Source: Sphingomonas sp. 28-66-16 (lineage in GTDB: Bacteria > Pseudomonadota > Alphaproteobacteria > Sphingomonadales > Sphingomonadaceae). From it: a stretch of DNA of 64,000 nt. The notes beneath the pieces were generated by a model that was not told the DNA's origin, did not search any database, and was given only the letters and a program-made list of their open reading frames with translations. Where the stretch lies: assembly GCA_002281485.1 (NCBI GenBank), contig NCGF01000008.1:48109-112108 (forward strand). Direction: 5' to 3'. Both the position numbers and the translations under genes were made by a program. Shown piece by piece: positions 55,801 through 62,908 of this stretch. The first letter of the stretch is position 1. The number at the start of each line of letters is the position of its first letter.

Positions 55801-56237
55801 TCCGACAATCGCGCCTGTTCCACCGCGCCGAGACCCCGGCAGCGGTGCCGCTCAGCATCGGCGCCGATCAGATCGTCTTCAGCGCCGACGATGTCCTCGT
55901 CGATGCCAAGGGCGTCCGGATCTACCGGCGCATCCGCACGGGAGCATACCGCAAGTCGGACACCGAGAACCTCGGCGTGGCCACCGCGCTGCTCGCCCTC
56001 GCGGAGAACGCACCTAGTGCCGCCGTGGAAGTGGTCCACCTGATGAGCGATCAGGTCACTGCGCTCGAGATGACGGCGCGCGTTCTCGGCAACCGGCGTG
56101 AGCTGTTGGACAAGGTGATCGCGGGGATCCGCGACGGTTCGTTCCCCGCATCCCCGTCGCAGCGCGTCTGCCCGGGATGCCCCGCCTTCTTCATCTGTGG
56201 GCCTGTCCCCGGCGGATCGCTGCGGAAAGTTTTCTGA
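52833..56237 (+). CDS. IrrE-type peptidase / UvrD helicase / Fe-S nuclease-like fusion
   Basis: This 1134-residue protein joins three parts. Residues 1 to 190 are an ImmA/IrrE-type metallopeptidase with HEIGH (84 to 88). From about 195 is an SF1A UvrD/Rep helicase: Walker A GPGTGKT (216 to 222), TYSNKAAGEM, LLVDEYQDVN, GDARQSIYRFRGA and VALSRARDRL. The end (about 890 to 1134) resembles AddB/Cas4-type nucleases, with Cys909 (DKCKRRFFY) and Cys1113, Cys1116 and Cys1122 as Fe-S ligands; but the nuclease motif reads YRRIRTG where DxKTG is normal, so cutting is doubtful. The start is TTG, three bases after the preceding stop. Confidence 0.8.
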   Translation: MDAIELGRRRAAELHASAIARGLDPTDPYAFAVAIAKDCGLDVDSANPGATVLDNGRATLVPEDDLIIHENVGSLFEQAFLVAHEIGHHELGDGTSSPTVTEADSARGSEPSPTGIDRVVDYGRRQRREVQMDLFGRELLLPREVVCRLHLEDGLTASAIAERMHAPFDVVAQQLFDGLLLPVIEPDDKVRETHPLNEAQATAAAHRGGPYLLEAGPGTGKTQTLTARVVQLLDEGVDPKRILVLTYSNKAAGEMADRIAAERPEKAAAMWIGTFHAFGLDLIRRLSAEFSLPDDPRLMDRVEAVELLEREFPKLELEHYQDLYDPTRLIGDILAAISRAKDEVVTAEEYARHAETMRVAAVGDEARTTEALKSAEVAQVYALYESIKRERRAVDFGDLVSLPVGLLERCPDIAAKLGGMYDHLLVDEYQDVNRASVRLLKAIRPTGDNLWVVGDARQSIYRFRGASPISTSKFTTEDFPGAGSGRLKINYRSFDEIVTAYSAFAVRMTASTTDTLLKANRGHSGIPIELRTRAMKDEQSVAIADCIAEMHAAGDAYRDQAVLCTGNERLGVIARDLERMGIPVLFLGSLFERGEVKDLLSLLSLLADRRAMGLVRAAGMTEFAMSLDDVGTVLATLRDDEREPLDWLDARLDLPISADGNAALDRLAGALEGFDADTPPWRALAVILLDRTRIAATIAVAQSVGERSQGIALWQLMNFLRVQPREQGKAVPRLLDRIRRLVAIGDDRDLRQLPAAAQGLDAVRLMTIHGAKGLEFRCVHLPGLNQDTLPSPSKAPACLPPEGVIAGLTGDVKTALRDGDAEERECLFYVALSRARDRLVMYAATEKANHSARPLSEFLGRLGTGVARSAPDLIRKLPPAPEDEPVKLVIDGTIRLRDSQVAMLDKDKCKRRFFYTHVLGIGGRRSETDYMRMHEAARSVVRAAVRDGLDLSDDAQLRAAVERACDDHGLDTPGSFAELRAMAITLVTRFRQSRLFHRAETPAAVPLSIGADQIVFSADDVLVDAKGVRIYRRIRTGAYRKSDTENLGVATALLALAENAPSAAVEVVHLMSDQVTALEMTARVLGNRRELLDKVIAGIRDGSFPASPSQRVCPGCPAFFICGPVPGGSLRKVF

Positions 56238-56273
56238 TCACCTTTCCGGTCGGCAGCGTCCGTTCCGATTGTC

Positions 56274-56309
56274 CCTTCGTGACCGGGTTGGCCCGGCTGG
56301 ACACGAAGG
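56274..56309 (+). promoter_or_regulatory. Hairpin covering the ribosome-binding site of the ubiquitin-like gene
   Basis: CCTTCGTG (56274 to 56281) pairs with CACGAAGG (56302 to 56309), enclosing a second hairpin CCGGG-TTGG-CCCGG (56283 to 56296). The right arm contains most of the GAAGGA Shine-Dalgarno site that lies 9 bases before the ATG at 56320. The fold would hide the site and could limit translation unless melted or bound. No T-tract follows, so it is unlikely to be a terminator. Confidence 0.6.
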
Positions 56310-56319
56310 AAAAAGTAAG

Positions 56320-57072
56320 ATGAACACACCCAAACTCCCCGAATACGACGACGTCGGCGACGCGATCCGCGAGGACCGCCCCCTGCTGGCGGCAAAGGCC
56401 TACCGCATCCAGTTCGCGCTCGACGGCCTCGACTTCCGCCCGCTCGGCATCGCCGACCCGATCCCGGTGGGCCGCCAGATTCTCGAGGCCGCGGGCCTCG
56501 AGCCCGACCGCGGCTACAGCCTCTTCGCGATCCTCGATACCGGCGATTTCGAGGATGTGCGCCTCAACGAGACGTTCGACCTCCGCGGGGTCGGCGCGGA
56601 GCGGTTCATCGCCTTCCTGACGGACCGCGACTTCAAGTTCGAGGTCAACGACCACGAGGAACGCTGGGGCAAGCCGACGATCAGCGGCCGGATCCTCGAG
56701 CAACTCGCCAAGCCGGAGCCCGACGAGGCGGTCTTCCGTGAGGTTCGCGGCGGGACGGACGTCCTGATCGAGCCCGCGATGCTGGTCGATCTCAGCGCGC
56801 CGGGCATCGAGCGCTTCTATAATGCGAAGCGCCCCGCGGCGGAGATCGAGATCATCGTAAACACCCGTCCGCGTACCGTGACGGGGCCGGATGTGACCTT
56901 CGAGCAGATCGTCGAACTGGCCTTCCCCGGTCCGCACGAGCCGAACGTCGTCTTCTCGATGACCTACCGCAAGGCGGCCTCGACGCCGCATGCCGGGGAG
57001 CTTGGCGCCCACGGCTCGGTCACCATCAAGCAGGGGACGGTCTTCAATGTCACGCGCACTGTTCAGTCGTAA
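56320..57072 (+). CDS. Multi-ubiquitin-like protein, three beta-grasp units
   Basis: The 250-residue protein contains three ubiquitin-like units at about 26 to 100, 102 to 170 and 174 to 249. The first shows the bacterial multiubiquitin pattern PVGRQILEAAGLEPDRGYSLFAI with LNETFDLRGVGAERFI; the others are diverged versions (ISGRILEQLAKPEP, FEQIVELAFP). The C-terminus is VTRTVQS with no Gly-Gly, so activation would need processing or a different chemistry. The ATG at 56320 has GAAGGA nine bases before it, inside a hairpin. It overlaps the E1-like gene by 26 bases, as expected for a conjugation pair. Confidence 0.82.
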   Translation: MNTPKLPEYDDVGDAIREDRPLLAAKAYRIQFALDGLDFRPLGIADPIPVGRQILEAAGLEPDRGYSLFAILDTGDFEDVRLNETFDLRGVGAERFIAFLTDRDFKFEVNDHEERWGKPTISGRILEQLAKPEPDEAVFREVRGGTDVLIEPAMLVDLSAPGIERFYNAKRPAAEIEIIVNTRPRTVTGPDVTFEQIVELAFPGPHEPNVVFSMTYRKAASTPHAGELGAHGSVTIKQGTVFNVTRTVQS

Positions 57073-58231
57073 CGCCGACCTCGCGAAGCTGCGCGAGGAG
57101 GGCTATTTCGTCCAGGTCGTCGGAGGGTTCCTCGTCATGCGCGAGGTTCCCTACGTCGACGCCAACCGCAAGGTGCGCAAGGGGACCCTGATTTCGAGCC
57201 TGGCGCTGGCTGGCGACCAGACCAGGCCGCCCGACACGCACGTCGTGCATTTCGACGGCGAATACCCTTGCTTCGCCGACGGGACGCGCATCGCCGCGAT
57301 CGCCAACCAGACGACCCACTTCGACCTTGGCCACGGCCTGACCGCCGAGCATGCGTTCTCCAGCAAGCCCGATGGCGGCTACCGCGACTATCACGACAAG
57401 TTGACGACATACGCGTCGATCATCGCGGGGCCGGCCGCGGTGCTCGATGCCACAGCAACGCCCCGGCCCTATCGCGCGCTCGACGAGGAGGAGGACGTCG
57501 ACAGCGTGTTCAACTACGTCGAGACCGCGTCGGACCGCGTTGGCATCGGCGCATTGACGGCGAAGCTGGCGGGGCACCGGGTCGCTATCATCGGGCTCGG
57601 CGGCTCGGGCAGCTACATCCTCGACATGGTCGCGAAGACGCCGGTGGCGGAGATCCGCATCCTCGACGCCGACGAGTTCCTCCAGCACAATGCCTTCAGG
57701 GCACCTGGTGCGCCGAGCCTCGGCGAACTCCGCGAAGCGCCGCTCAAGGTGGACCACTTCAAGGGGATCTACGACCGCATGCACCGCGGCATCACTGCGG
57801 TGCCGGTCGCGATCGCGCCGGGCAATCTTGATCTGCTCGACGGCATCGACTTCGCGTTCCTGAGTCTCGACGCCGGCGAGGCCAAGGCGGCGCTGGTCGA
57901 GCGGCTGCACGCGAGGGGCGTCGACTTCATTGACATCGGCATGGGTCTGGAGCTCGGCGAGCGCGGCCTCAGCGGGATACTTCGCGTGACAACCAGCACC
58001 GCCGGGACACGGGAGACCGTCGCGTCGCATGATCGGATCCCGCTCGCCGGGGGAGGTGCCGGCGACATCTACGCGTCCAACATCCAGGTCGCCGACCTCA
58101 ACGCGCTGAACGCGGTGTTCGCGGTCATCAAGTGGAAGAAGCTGTGCGGCTTCTACTGCGACCTCGAGAACGAGCATCATTCGACCTATACGCTCGACGG
58201 GAACATGCTGCTGAACGAAGACCAGTCGTGA
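57047..58231 (+). CDS. E1-like ThiF-family adenylyltransferase
   Basis: The 394-residue protein has an N-terminal domain (1 to 165, DUF6791-like) and a ThiF/E1 adenylation domain: VAIIGLGGSGSYILD with the nucleotide loop GLGGSGSY (183 to 190), ILDADEF with its Asp, and QHNAFRAPGA with Asn215 and Arg218. E1-like enzymes adenylate the C-terminus of a ubiquitin-like protein. No CxxC zinc pairs are seen; Cys367 and Cys371 near the end, or Cys75, are possible thioester or structural residues. The ATG at 57047 lies inside the ubiquitin-like gene; its stop shares one base with the next ATG. Confidence 0.85.
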   Translation: MSRALFSRNADLAKLREEGYFVQVVGGFLVMREVPYVDANRKVRKGTLISSLALAGDQTRPPDTHVVHFDGEYPCFADGTRIAAIANQTTHFDLGHGLTAEHAFSSKPDGGYRDYHDKLTTYASIIAGPAAVLDATATPRPYRALDEEEDVDSVFNYVETASDRVGIGALTAKLAGHRVAIIGLGGSGSYILDMVAKTPVAEIRILDADEFLQHNAFRAPGAPSLGELREAPLKVDHFKGIYDRMHRGITAVPVAIAPGNLDLLDGIDFAFLSLDAGEAKAALVERLHARGVDFIDIGMGLELGERGLSGILRVTTSTAGTRETVASHDRIPLAGGGAGDIYASNIQVADLNALNAVFAVIKWKKLCGFYCDLENEHHSTYTLDGNMLLNEDQS

Positions 58232-58689
58232 TGCGGCATTCCGTCCTCGAACACCGGTTCGTCGAGACGTTCCCGGAAACGCTTGAACCTGGCGTGCTAT
58301 ACGTATCGCTGGAATTCGGCAGCGCCGCCCACAGCTGCTGCTGCGGCTGCGGCGAGGAGGTCGTGACCCCGCTAACGCCGACGGACTGGAATATTACCTA
58401 TGACGGCGAGACGATCACGCTGCACCCGTCGGTCGGCAGTTGGACGCTCCCATGCCGCTCGCACTACGTGATCCGTCGCAACCGGGTGATCGAGGCGCCT
58501 CCTTGGTCGGATGCGGAAGTCGCGGCTGAACGTCGACGCGACCGGCGGGCGAAAGCGGCGCATTATGGTTTGGATACAGCTTCCGATGTGGCAGTATCAG
58601 AGACAGATGTCGAAGCATCTCAAACACTACCAGCCGCCTCCGGATGGAAAAACCGCTTCCTCGGTTGGCTGTTACGATCAAAATCTTAG
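58231..58689 (+). CDS. DUF6527-like Cys-rich protein of the ubiquitin-like operon
   Basis: The 152-residue protein carries HSCCCGCGEEV (Cys36, 37, 38 and 40) and, further on, LPCRSHYVI (Cys75, His78), a plausible zinc site. The layout fits DUF6527 proteins encoded next to multiubiquitin and ThiF genes; their function is not established. The last 50 residues are polar and end in a basic Trp/Leu segment. It starts on the last base of the E1-like gene (TGATG). A role as E2- or E3-like partner would be inference. Confidence 0.7.
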   Translation: MRHSVLEHRFVETFPETLEPGVLYVSLEFGSAAHSCCCGCGEEVVTPLTPTDWNITYDGETITLHPSVGSWTLPCRSHYVIRRNRVIEAPPWSDAEVAAERRRDRRAKAAHYGLDTASDVAVSETDVEASQTLPAASGWKNRFLGWLLRSKS

Positions 58690-59049
58690 TCGACCGCTTG
58701 TCAGGGTTCTGCGCGTCTCAACCGCGCGCAGGACCCACCCAATTTTCACTCGATGTGTCGAATCAAGCGACAGGAGCGAATGGCAGCTTAGGGCTCATTC
58801 ACAGAAAGGGCGCGTGACCGAAATTGGGGCGCTTAGCTGTCGATCACCTCAACCTGAACAAAGGGTCGCTTACCTCACCCTCGCGCTCCAAAGCGGTCAT
58901 TCCGTTTTCCACCCGTCATGTCTCAATGCGGACAGTCTGAACTCACCAAAATGCGTCAGAAAACCGGCGTGCACATCGATGACAACCGGCGGACCCGGAG
59001 GGGCTCGCGATGACAGTCCCGAACGCGGCCCGCGGCGGCGGCAGCCCGG
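58690..59049. other. Intergenic region after the ubiquitin-like operon
   Basis: No gene is supported in these 360 bases. They contain the hairpin at 58705 to 58735 and, at about 58780 to 58960, remnant-like sequence (GCGGTCATTCCG, CAATGCGGACAGTC) similar in style to that near 34508 and 44440. Confidence 0.5.
58705..58735 (+). terminator. Hairpin after the DUF6527-like gene, likely terminator
   Basis: GGTTCTGCGCG (58705 to 58715) pairs with CGCGCAGGACC (58725 to 58735), an 11-pair stem with one G-T pair. Only a weak AATTTTC follows nine bases later, so termination may be Rho-assisted or the hairpin may protect the mRNA end. It starts 16 bases after the stop codon of the last gene of the operon. 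Confidence 0.6.
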
Positions 59050-59640
59050 TCAGGCAACCGCCATCAATTGCGACGGATAGCCGGTCTGCAACGCGAGCAC
59101 ATCGTCATAGCTGCCGCGCAGCCAGCGCTCAAGATCTTCAGCCAGCAAAATGACCGGCATCGCCTTGGGGTGAAGCGGCGCCACCAGGGGATTGGGCTCG
59201 GTCGTGCAAAAGGCGACATAACCGCCGTCGTCCGAGGGGCGCCACAGCCCCGCAAAACAGGCGGTCGGCTGATCGGTGATGTCGAACCACCACTGCGCTG
59301 GACGCCCCTCTTCATCCTTGCCGGTCCGCGGTTCGGCAAATTGCGTGAACGGCACCAGGCAGCGCCGCGCTGGCGATGCGGCCGCACTCTTCCAGAACGG
59401 GCTCGCCAGATTGCGGGCATTGGTGACATATTTGGTGAGCATCTTGGTCTTGCCCTGAACCTGGGTCGGGAACCCCCAGGCCATCGTCCCGAGCAGCCGC
59501 TCGCCGGCTTCCTCGCGGATCAGCGGTGCCTGATAGCGGGGATAGATTTCGGGTTTCCAGTCGAGCGCGCCGGGGGCCGTCGCCTTGAACAGATCGGCAA
59601 GCTCGGCTGCGTTGCTCTTGATCCGGTAGAGATTGCACAT
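59050..59640 (-). CDS. SOS response-associated peptidase (YedK/HMCES family)
   Basis: HMCES-type proteins crosslink to abasic sites in single-stranded DNA through Cys2, protecting the site. From the ATG at 59640 the 196-residue protein starts Met-Cys-Asn-Leu-Tyr, giving the required Cys2 after Met removal. It also shows NARNLASPFW, RRCLVPFTQFAEP, AGLWRPSDDGGYVAFCTTEPNP and LHPKAMPVIL in family order. Such genes are often carried near transfer genes, where they would help with single-stranded transfer DNA. Confidence 0.92.
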   Translation of the reverse strand: MCNLYRIKSNAAELADLFKATAPGALDWKPEIYPRYQAPLIREEAGERLLGTMAWGFPTQVQGKTKMLTKYVTNARNLASPFWKSAAASPARRCLVPFTQFAEPRTGKDEEGRPAQWWFDITDQPTACFAGLWRPSDDGGYVAFCTTEPNPLVAPLHPKAMPVILLAEDLERWLRGSYDDVLALQTGYPSQLMAVA

Positions 59641-59825
59641 GGCCGCGATCATGCCGGGGTCGCCACCGAATACAATCCCCCTCCCCCCTGACGCTTCACA
59701 CCCGACCCGGGACGTTCCCCGCACGCCTGCCTTACAATCCCGTGGCGACGATCGGCGCTGGATGTCCCGGTGGTCCTGTGCGCACGCCTCTGCACTGGCC
59801 GCTGATGTTAACAGCCGCCCCCGGC

Positions 59826-60155
59826 TCAGCGGAACCGATTGACCGCGCGCTTCCAGTCACGCGCCGGCGGCAGCGGCAGGCTGGTCGAGGTCGGCGTCGC
59901 GCGCACCAGCGCGATGATCGGGCGCGCCGCGCTCGCCCCTTGCCGGTGATGGCTGCACGGCAGGCAGCGCAGCCGCTTCGCGACCGCACTCAGCCGCGCG
60001 TCCCAGCCCTTGCGCTCGAACAGCCACCACAGGGCATGCGCGTCGAACACCACCCGGTGCCTGCAGGTCGGACAGCGGACCTCGAGCGAATATTGGAACG
60101 CGGCAGCCTCGAACAGGCTGGTCGGATGCTGGCCGCCACCGCGATCATAGCGCAC
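59826..60155 (-). CDS. Hypothetical protein with two Cys pairs
   Basis: The 109-residue protein has CPTCRHRVVFDA at about residues 28 to 39 and CLPCSHH near 64, suggesting a zinc-binding site, with ALWWLFERKGWDARLSAVAKRLRC between them. The tail is basic. The start is GTG. No family is recognised. It lies downstream of the relaxase on the same strand, like small accessory genes of transfer regions. Confidence 0.55.
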   Translation of the reverse strand: MRYDRGGGQHPTSLFEAAAFQYSLEVRCPTCRHRVVFDAHALWWLFERKGWDARLSAVAKRLRCLPCSHHRQGASAARPIIALVRATPTSTSLPLPPARDWKRAVNRFR

Positions 60156-60158
60156 CGA

Positions 60159-60251
60159 TCACTGCCGACGCCGCAACGACCAGATCAGCGACGACAGGCT
60201 GGTGACGACAGCGGCGACCGCGAGCAGCAAGGGGGCATCAAGAACGAGCAT
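60159..60251 (-). CDS. Possible 30-residue single-pass membrane peptide
   Basis: ATG at 60251 opens a 30-codon frame encoding MLVLDAPLLLAVAAVVTSLSSLIW plus a short basic tail (SLRRRQ). The hydrophobic helix followed by positive charges is typical of small membrane peptides. It lies four bases before the GTG of the Cys-pair protein, on the same strand. I cannot name it. Confidence 0.4.
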   Translation of the reverse strand: MLVLDAPLLLAVAAVVTSLSSLIWSLRRRQ

Positions 60252-60342
60252 GACCGTTTCCCTCAACGTGAACCGGTGATTGTTCTATTTCTGTTCCAAC
60301 ATTGCCAGCCCAAAAATCGCCGCCGTCCGCACAGCATAGTGA

Positions 60343-62325
60343 TCACTCGATCACCGGCCCGCTGCGGCCGCGTCCGATCGTCCAGCTGATCCCGCTGTCA
60401 CGCATGATCCCACCCACCGGTTTGCCGAGTTGCGCGTCGAGCACCGGTCGCCAGGGGACGAGGGTAAACTCGCGCGACTTTTCGATGAGCGCGAAGCGTC
60501 CGCTGAGGAGCTCGACGGGCTTGCGATAAATGCCCTCAATCCGTTCGCCGGGCGCAGTCTCGACAAAGCGCCGATCGAGCTCGTTCGCCAACTGACCCGC
60601 GACCCGCAGCAGTTCGCTGCGCTGGAGGCTTGAGAGCATGTCGGGGCGGTAGCTGACGACCCCGCCGATTTCCTCGGCGAAGCCTTGTCCGATCAGCCAC
60701 TGGCGGCGGCGCGCCTGCGCGGCCTCGACCTCATGCCCGAACCCGGCTGCGCGCAGCGGCACGGGCGCCGTCGCCATCGCTTCGCGGTCGAGCCAGGTCG
60801 CGGCCTCGGCACCGACCAGCCGGTCGAGCGGCTGGGCGGACAGCAGATCGACCGATACCGGCCGGTCACGCAGCTGCGCCTGCTCATGCGCCGCGACGCG
60901 GTCGAGATGGTCGGGGGCGATTGCCCAGACGCCGGTCGGATCGCGCACGACGCCGACGCCTGCGCGCCGCAGGCTTTCGAGCCGCCGGACATGGGTTTGC
61001 GCAAACGCCTCGGTGGCGCTCGGGTCATGACGAAGATGCGTGTCGATATCATAGCGACCGTCATGTGCCTCGGCGATCACGGCGATCGTGCGATCGACCG
61101 CCCTGACCTCGAGGCGACGCGGCGCGATCCCGACGATCGCCCCGGGCGCGAGCGGCGCGACCGCCTCGCCCTTGCCGATCGCGACATAATGGCTGCGGCC
61201 ATCGGTTGCATCGACGATCAGATAATGACGATCGCGATGTTCGTCGGCGAGCCCGCGCGAGACGACGCGGCCGACGAGCGGTCGGGCATCGGCATGCCCG
61301 GGTTCGTAGATTGCCAGTTCCGGTGCAGGACGATCAAGCGCGGCGCGGGTGACGTCACGCTGCATCGTGCGGATGATGTCACCGCGCTCGCCCATTACGC
61401 GCAGCGTCTCGTCGATCCGGTCGGCCAGCCGCCAGCGACCGGCGCCGACCGGCTCGGCAAGCCCCAACTGGCTGAGCTTGGTCAGCCGTCCGGTTCGCAG
61501 CGCCTGCTCGATCGGATCACGATGATGCTGGTTGACGATTCCGTCAGCGCCGATCCCGCGCAGTAGCGCGCGATCGATCGAGGTCAGCCGCTCCTGCCCG
61601 ACCTCGAGGCGTCGCGCCTGTGCGAGCGCCTCGATCGAGCGAGGCCCCAGATCGAGATCGACCAGCTCGGCGGCGCGCTCGCGCATGCCGCTGGTCAGAT
61701 AGTCGCGCGCGATCACCAGATCGGCGCCGAGATGGTCGCGCCCGCGCACGATGATATGGGTGTGGGGATGGCCGGTGTTGAAATGGTCGACCGCGACCCA
61801 GTCGAGCCTCGTACCGAGATCCTGCTCGACCCGTTCCATCAGCCGCCGCGTCAGCGGCTTGAGGTCGTCATATTCAGCGCCGTCCTCGGCCGAGACAATG
61901 AAACGGAACTGGTGGCGATCGCCAGCCCCGCGTTCGCGAAAATCCTTGCCGTCGATTGTCTCGGCATCGGGTCCATAGAGCGTACCCGGCGCGCCCTCGC
62001 GCGTCGTCCCGTCGCGCTGGAGATAGCGCAGATGCGCTGCCGCACCGGCCGCGCCTTTGCCGGCGAGCCGCACGATCCGCGATTTGATGATGACGCGGCG
62101 CTGGCGAAAGGCGGCTTGGCTGGTGCGGCTGGCGAGCACCCGCCCGACGCCCGCGCCGCGCCCCATCCGGCCACCGCTGAACCCGCTCTTGGCGCGCGGC
62201 GAAAAGGCCCCGCCGCGCGCGAGATTGGACGCGGCAAGCACGCGGCTAAGATAGCGCCGCGTGCGCTTGCCACCCTGATTCCCTATCCGCCCGAGCCGCG
62301 GCTCGAACCCATCATTCTCGGCCAT
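60343..62325 (-). CDS. Conjugative relaxase, DUF3363/VirD2-like
   Basis: The relaxase nicks oriT and leads the strand through the T4SS. The 660-residue protein has the metal-binding three-His motif HPHTHIIVRG (His186, 188, 190) and a candidate nucleophile Tyr101 in LRYLQRDG. Its long C-terminal DUF3363 region (about 260 to 660) ends with SREFTLVPWRPVLDAQLGKPVGG. An Arg/Gly-rich N-terminal 75 residues may contact DNA. It is 28 kb from traG, which is unusual, as these genes are commonly close together in such elements. Confidence 0.9.
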   Translation of the reverse strand: MAENDGFEPRLGRIGNQGGKRTRRYLSRVLAASNLARGGAFSPRAKSGFSGGRMGRGAGVGRVLASRTSQAAFRQRRVIIKSRIVRLAGKGAAGAAAHLRYLQRDGTTREGAPGTLYGPDAETIDGKDFRERGAGDRHQFRFIVSAEDGAEYDDLKPLTRRLMERVEQDLGTRLDWVAVDHFNTGHPHTHIIVRGRDHLGADLVIARDYLTSGMRERAAELVDLDLGPRSIEALAQARRLEVGQERLTSIDRALLRGIGADGIVNQHHRDPIEQALRTGRLTKLSQLGLAEPVGAGRWRLADRIDETLRVMGERGDIIRTMQRDVTRAALDRPAPELAIYEPGHADARPLVGRVVSRGLADEHRDRHYLIVDATDGRSHYVAIGKGEAVAPLAPGAIVGIAPRRLEVRAVDRTIAVIAEAHDGRYDIDTHLRHDPSATEAFAQTHVRRLESLRRAGVGVVRDPTGVWAIAPDHLDRVAAHEQAQLRDRPVSVDLLSAQPLDRLVGAEAATWLDREAMATAPVPLRAAGFGHEVEAAQARRRQWLIGQGFAEEIGGVVSYRPDMLSSLQRSELLRVAGQLANELDRRFVETAPGERIEGIYRKPVELLSGRFALIEKSREFTLVPWRPVLDAQLGKPVGGIMRDSGISWTIGRGRSGPVIE

Positions 62326-62908
62326 CGGGGCCGCTCCCTATTACGGTTGCAGGGCCAGCATGGCGCTGCCAGGGGCGTGTGAAAACCGGTGCCAAATAAT
62401 CGGCAGATTTCCGCCAATTCTGGCAGGGGTGGCACTGGTCAAAGCCCGGCAGTGCCAAAAGAAACTCCAAAAAGAGATGTGCAGACAAACACTTGCGGCA
62501 CCAACGGTGCCGCAGCTTTATCTTGCCTTCTTAATTGGGCTCTTCCTGGTCGCCGTCTCTACCATCGTCGTTCTCCTACCATATTTGCGAAGCGCGCCAC
62601 AGCCGCCCGCGCTGCTAGTCCTTGTCGGCATTCGAGGTCTGGTACGCGGTGCATTCTTCCGTGCTCATCGGCGGCTATTTCGGGCTGCTCGCAAGCAGCT
62701 TTCAGACCGGCGCGGCACATGTCGCTATCGGACTCACGGGGCATCATCACAGGCATTCCGGCGTGGTCCGACCCGCCTGTTGAGCGGGTTGGCCACAGGC
62801 AAGATATCGTGCTTCCCGTCTTCCTCGTCTGTACCATTCCTCATCCGCTGACGCGGACCTCCTCAGCGCTATTTACCGTTGATCCAGCTGCGCAAACACG
62901 ATTGATGG
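62326..62908. other. Non-coding region upstream of the relaxase, candidate oriT
   Basis: These 583 bases have no supported gene. From 62350 to 62460 the bases TGCCA or TGGCA recur at least five times, including the perfect inverted repeat TGGCACTG (62430 to 62437) and CAGTGCCA (62450 to 62457) with a 12-base centre. Repeats next to a relaxase gene suggest oriT. The rest (62500 to 62908) has open frames without ribosome-binding sites or known products. Confidence 0.4.
62430..62457. repeat. Inverted repeat near the relaxase
   Basis: TGGCACTG and CAGTGCCA form a perfect 8-base inverted repeat around a 12-base centre, 105 bases upstream of the relaxase start. It is the best-defined structure in the candidate oriT. 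Confidence 0.6.

Noticed and set aside
56238-56319. Intrinsic terminator between the helicase fusion and the ubiquitin-like gene
   Set aside because: The hairpin there is followed by A-rich sequence, not T; it overlaps the ribosome-binding site, so translational control fits better.
62360-62851. 163-codon plus-strand and 92-codon minus-strand open frames near the relaxase
   Set aside because: No known product or ribosome-binding site; the region looks like oriT and remnants.
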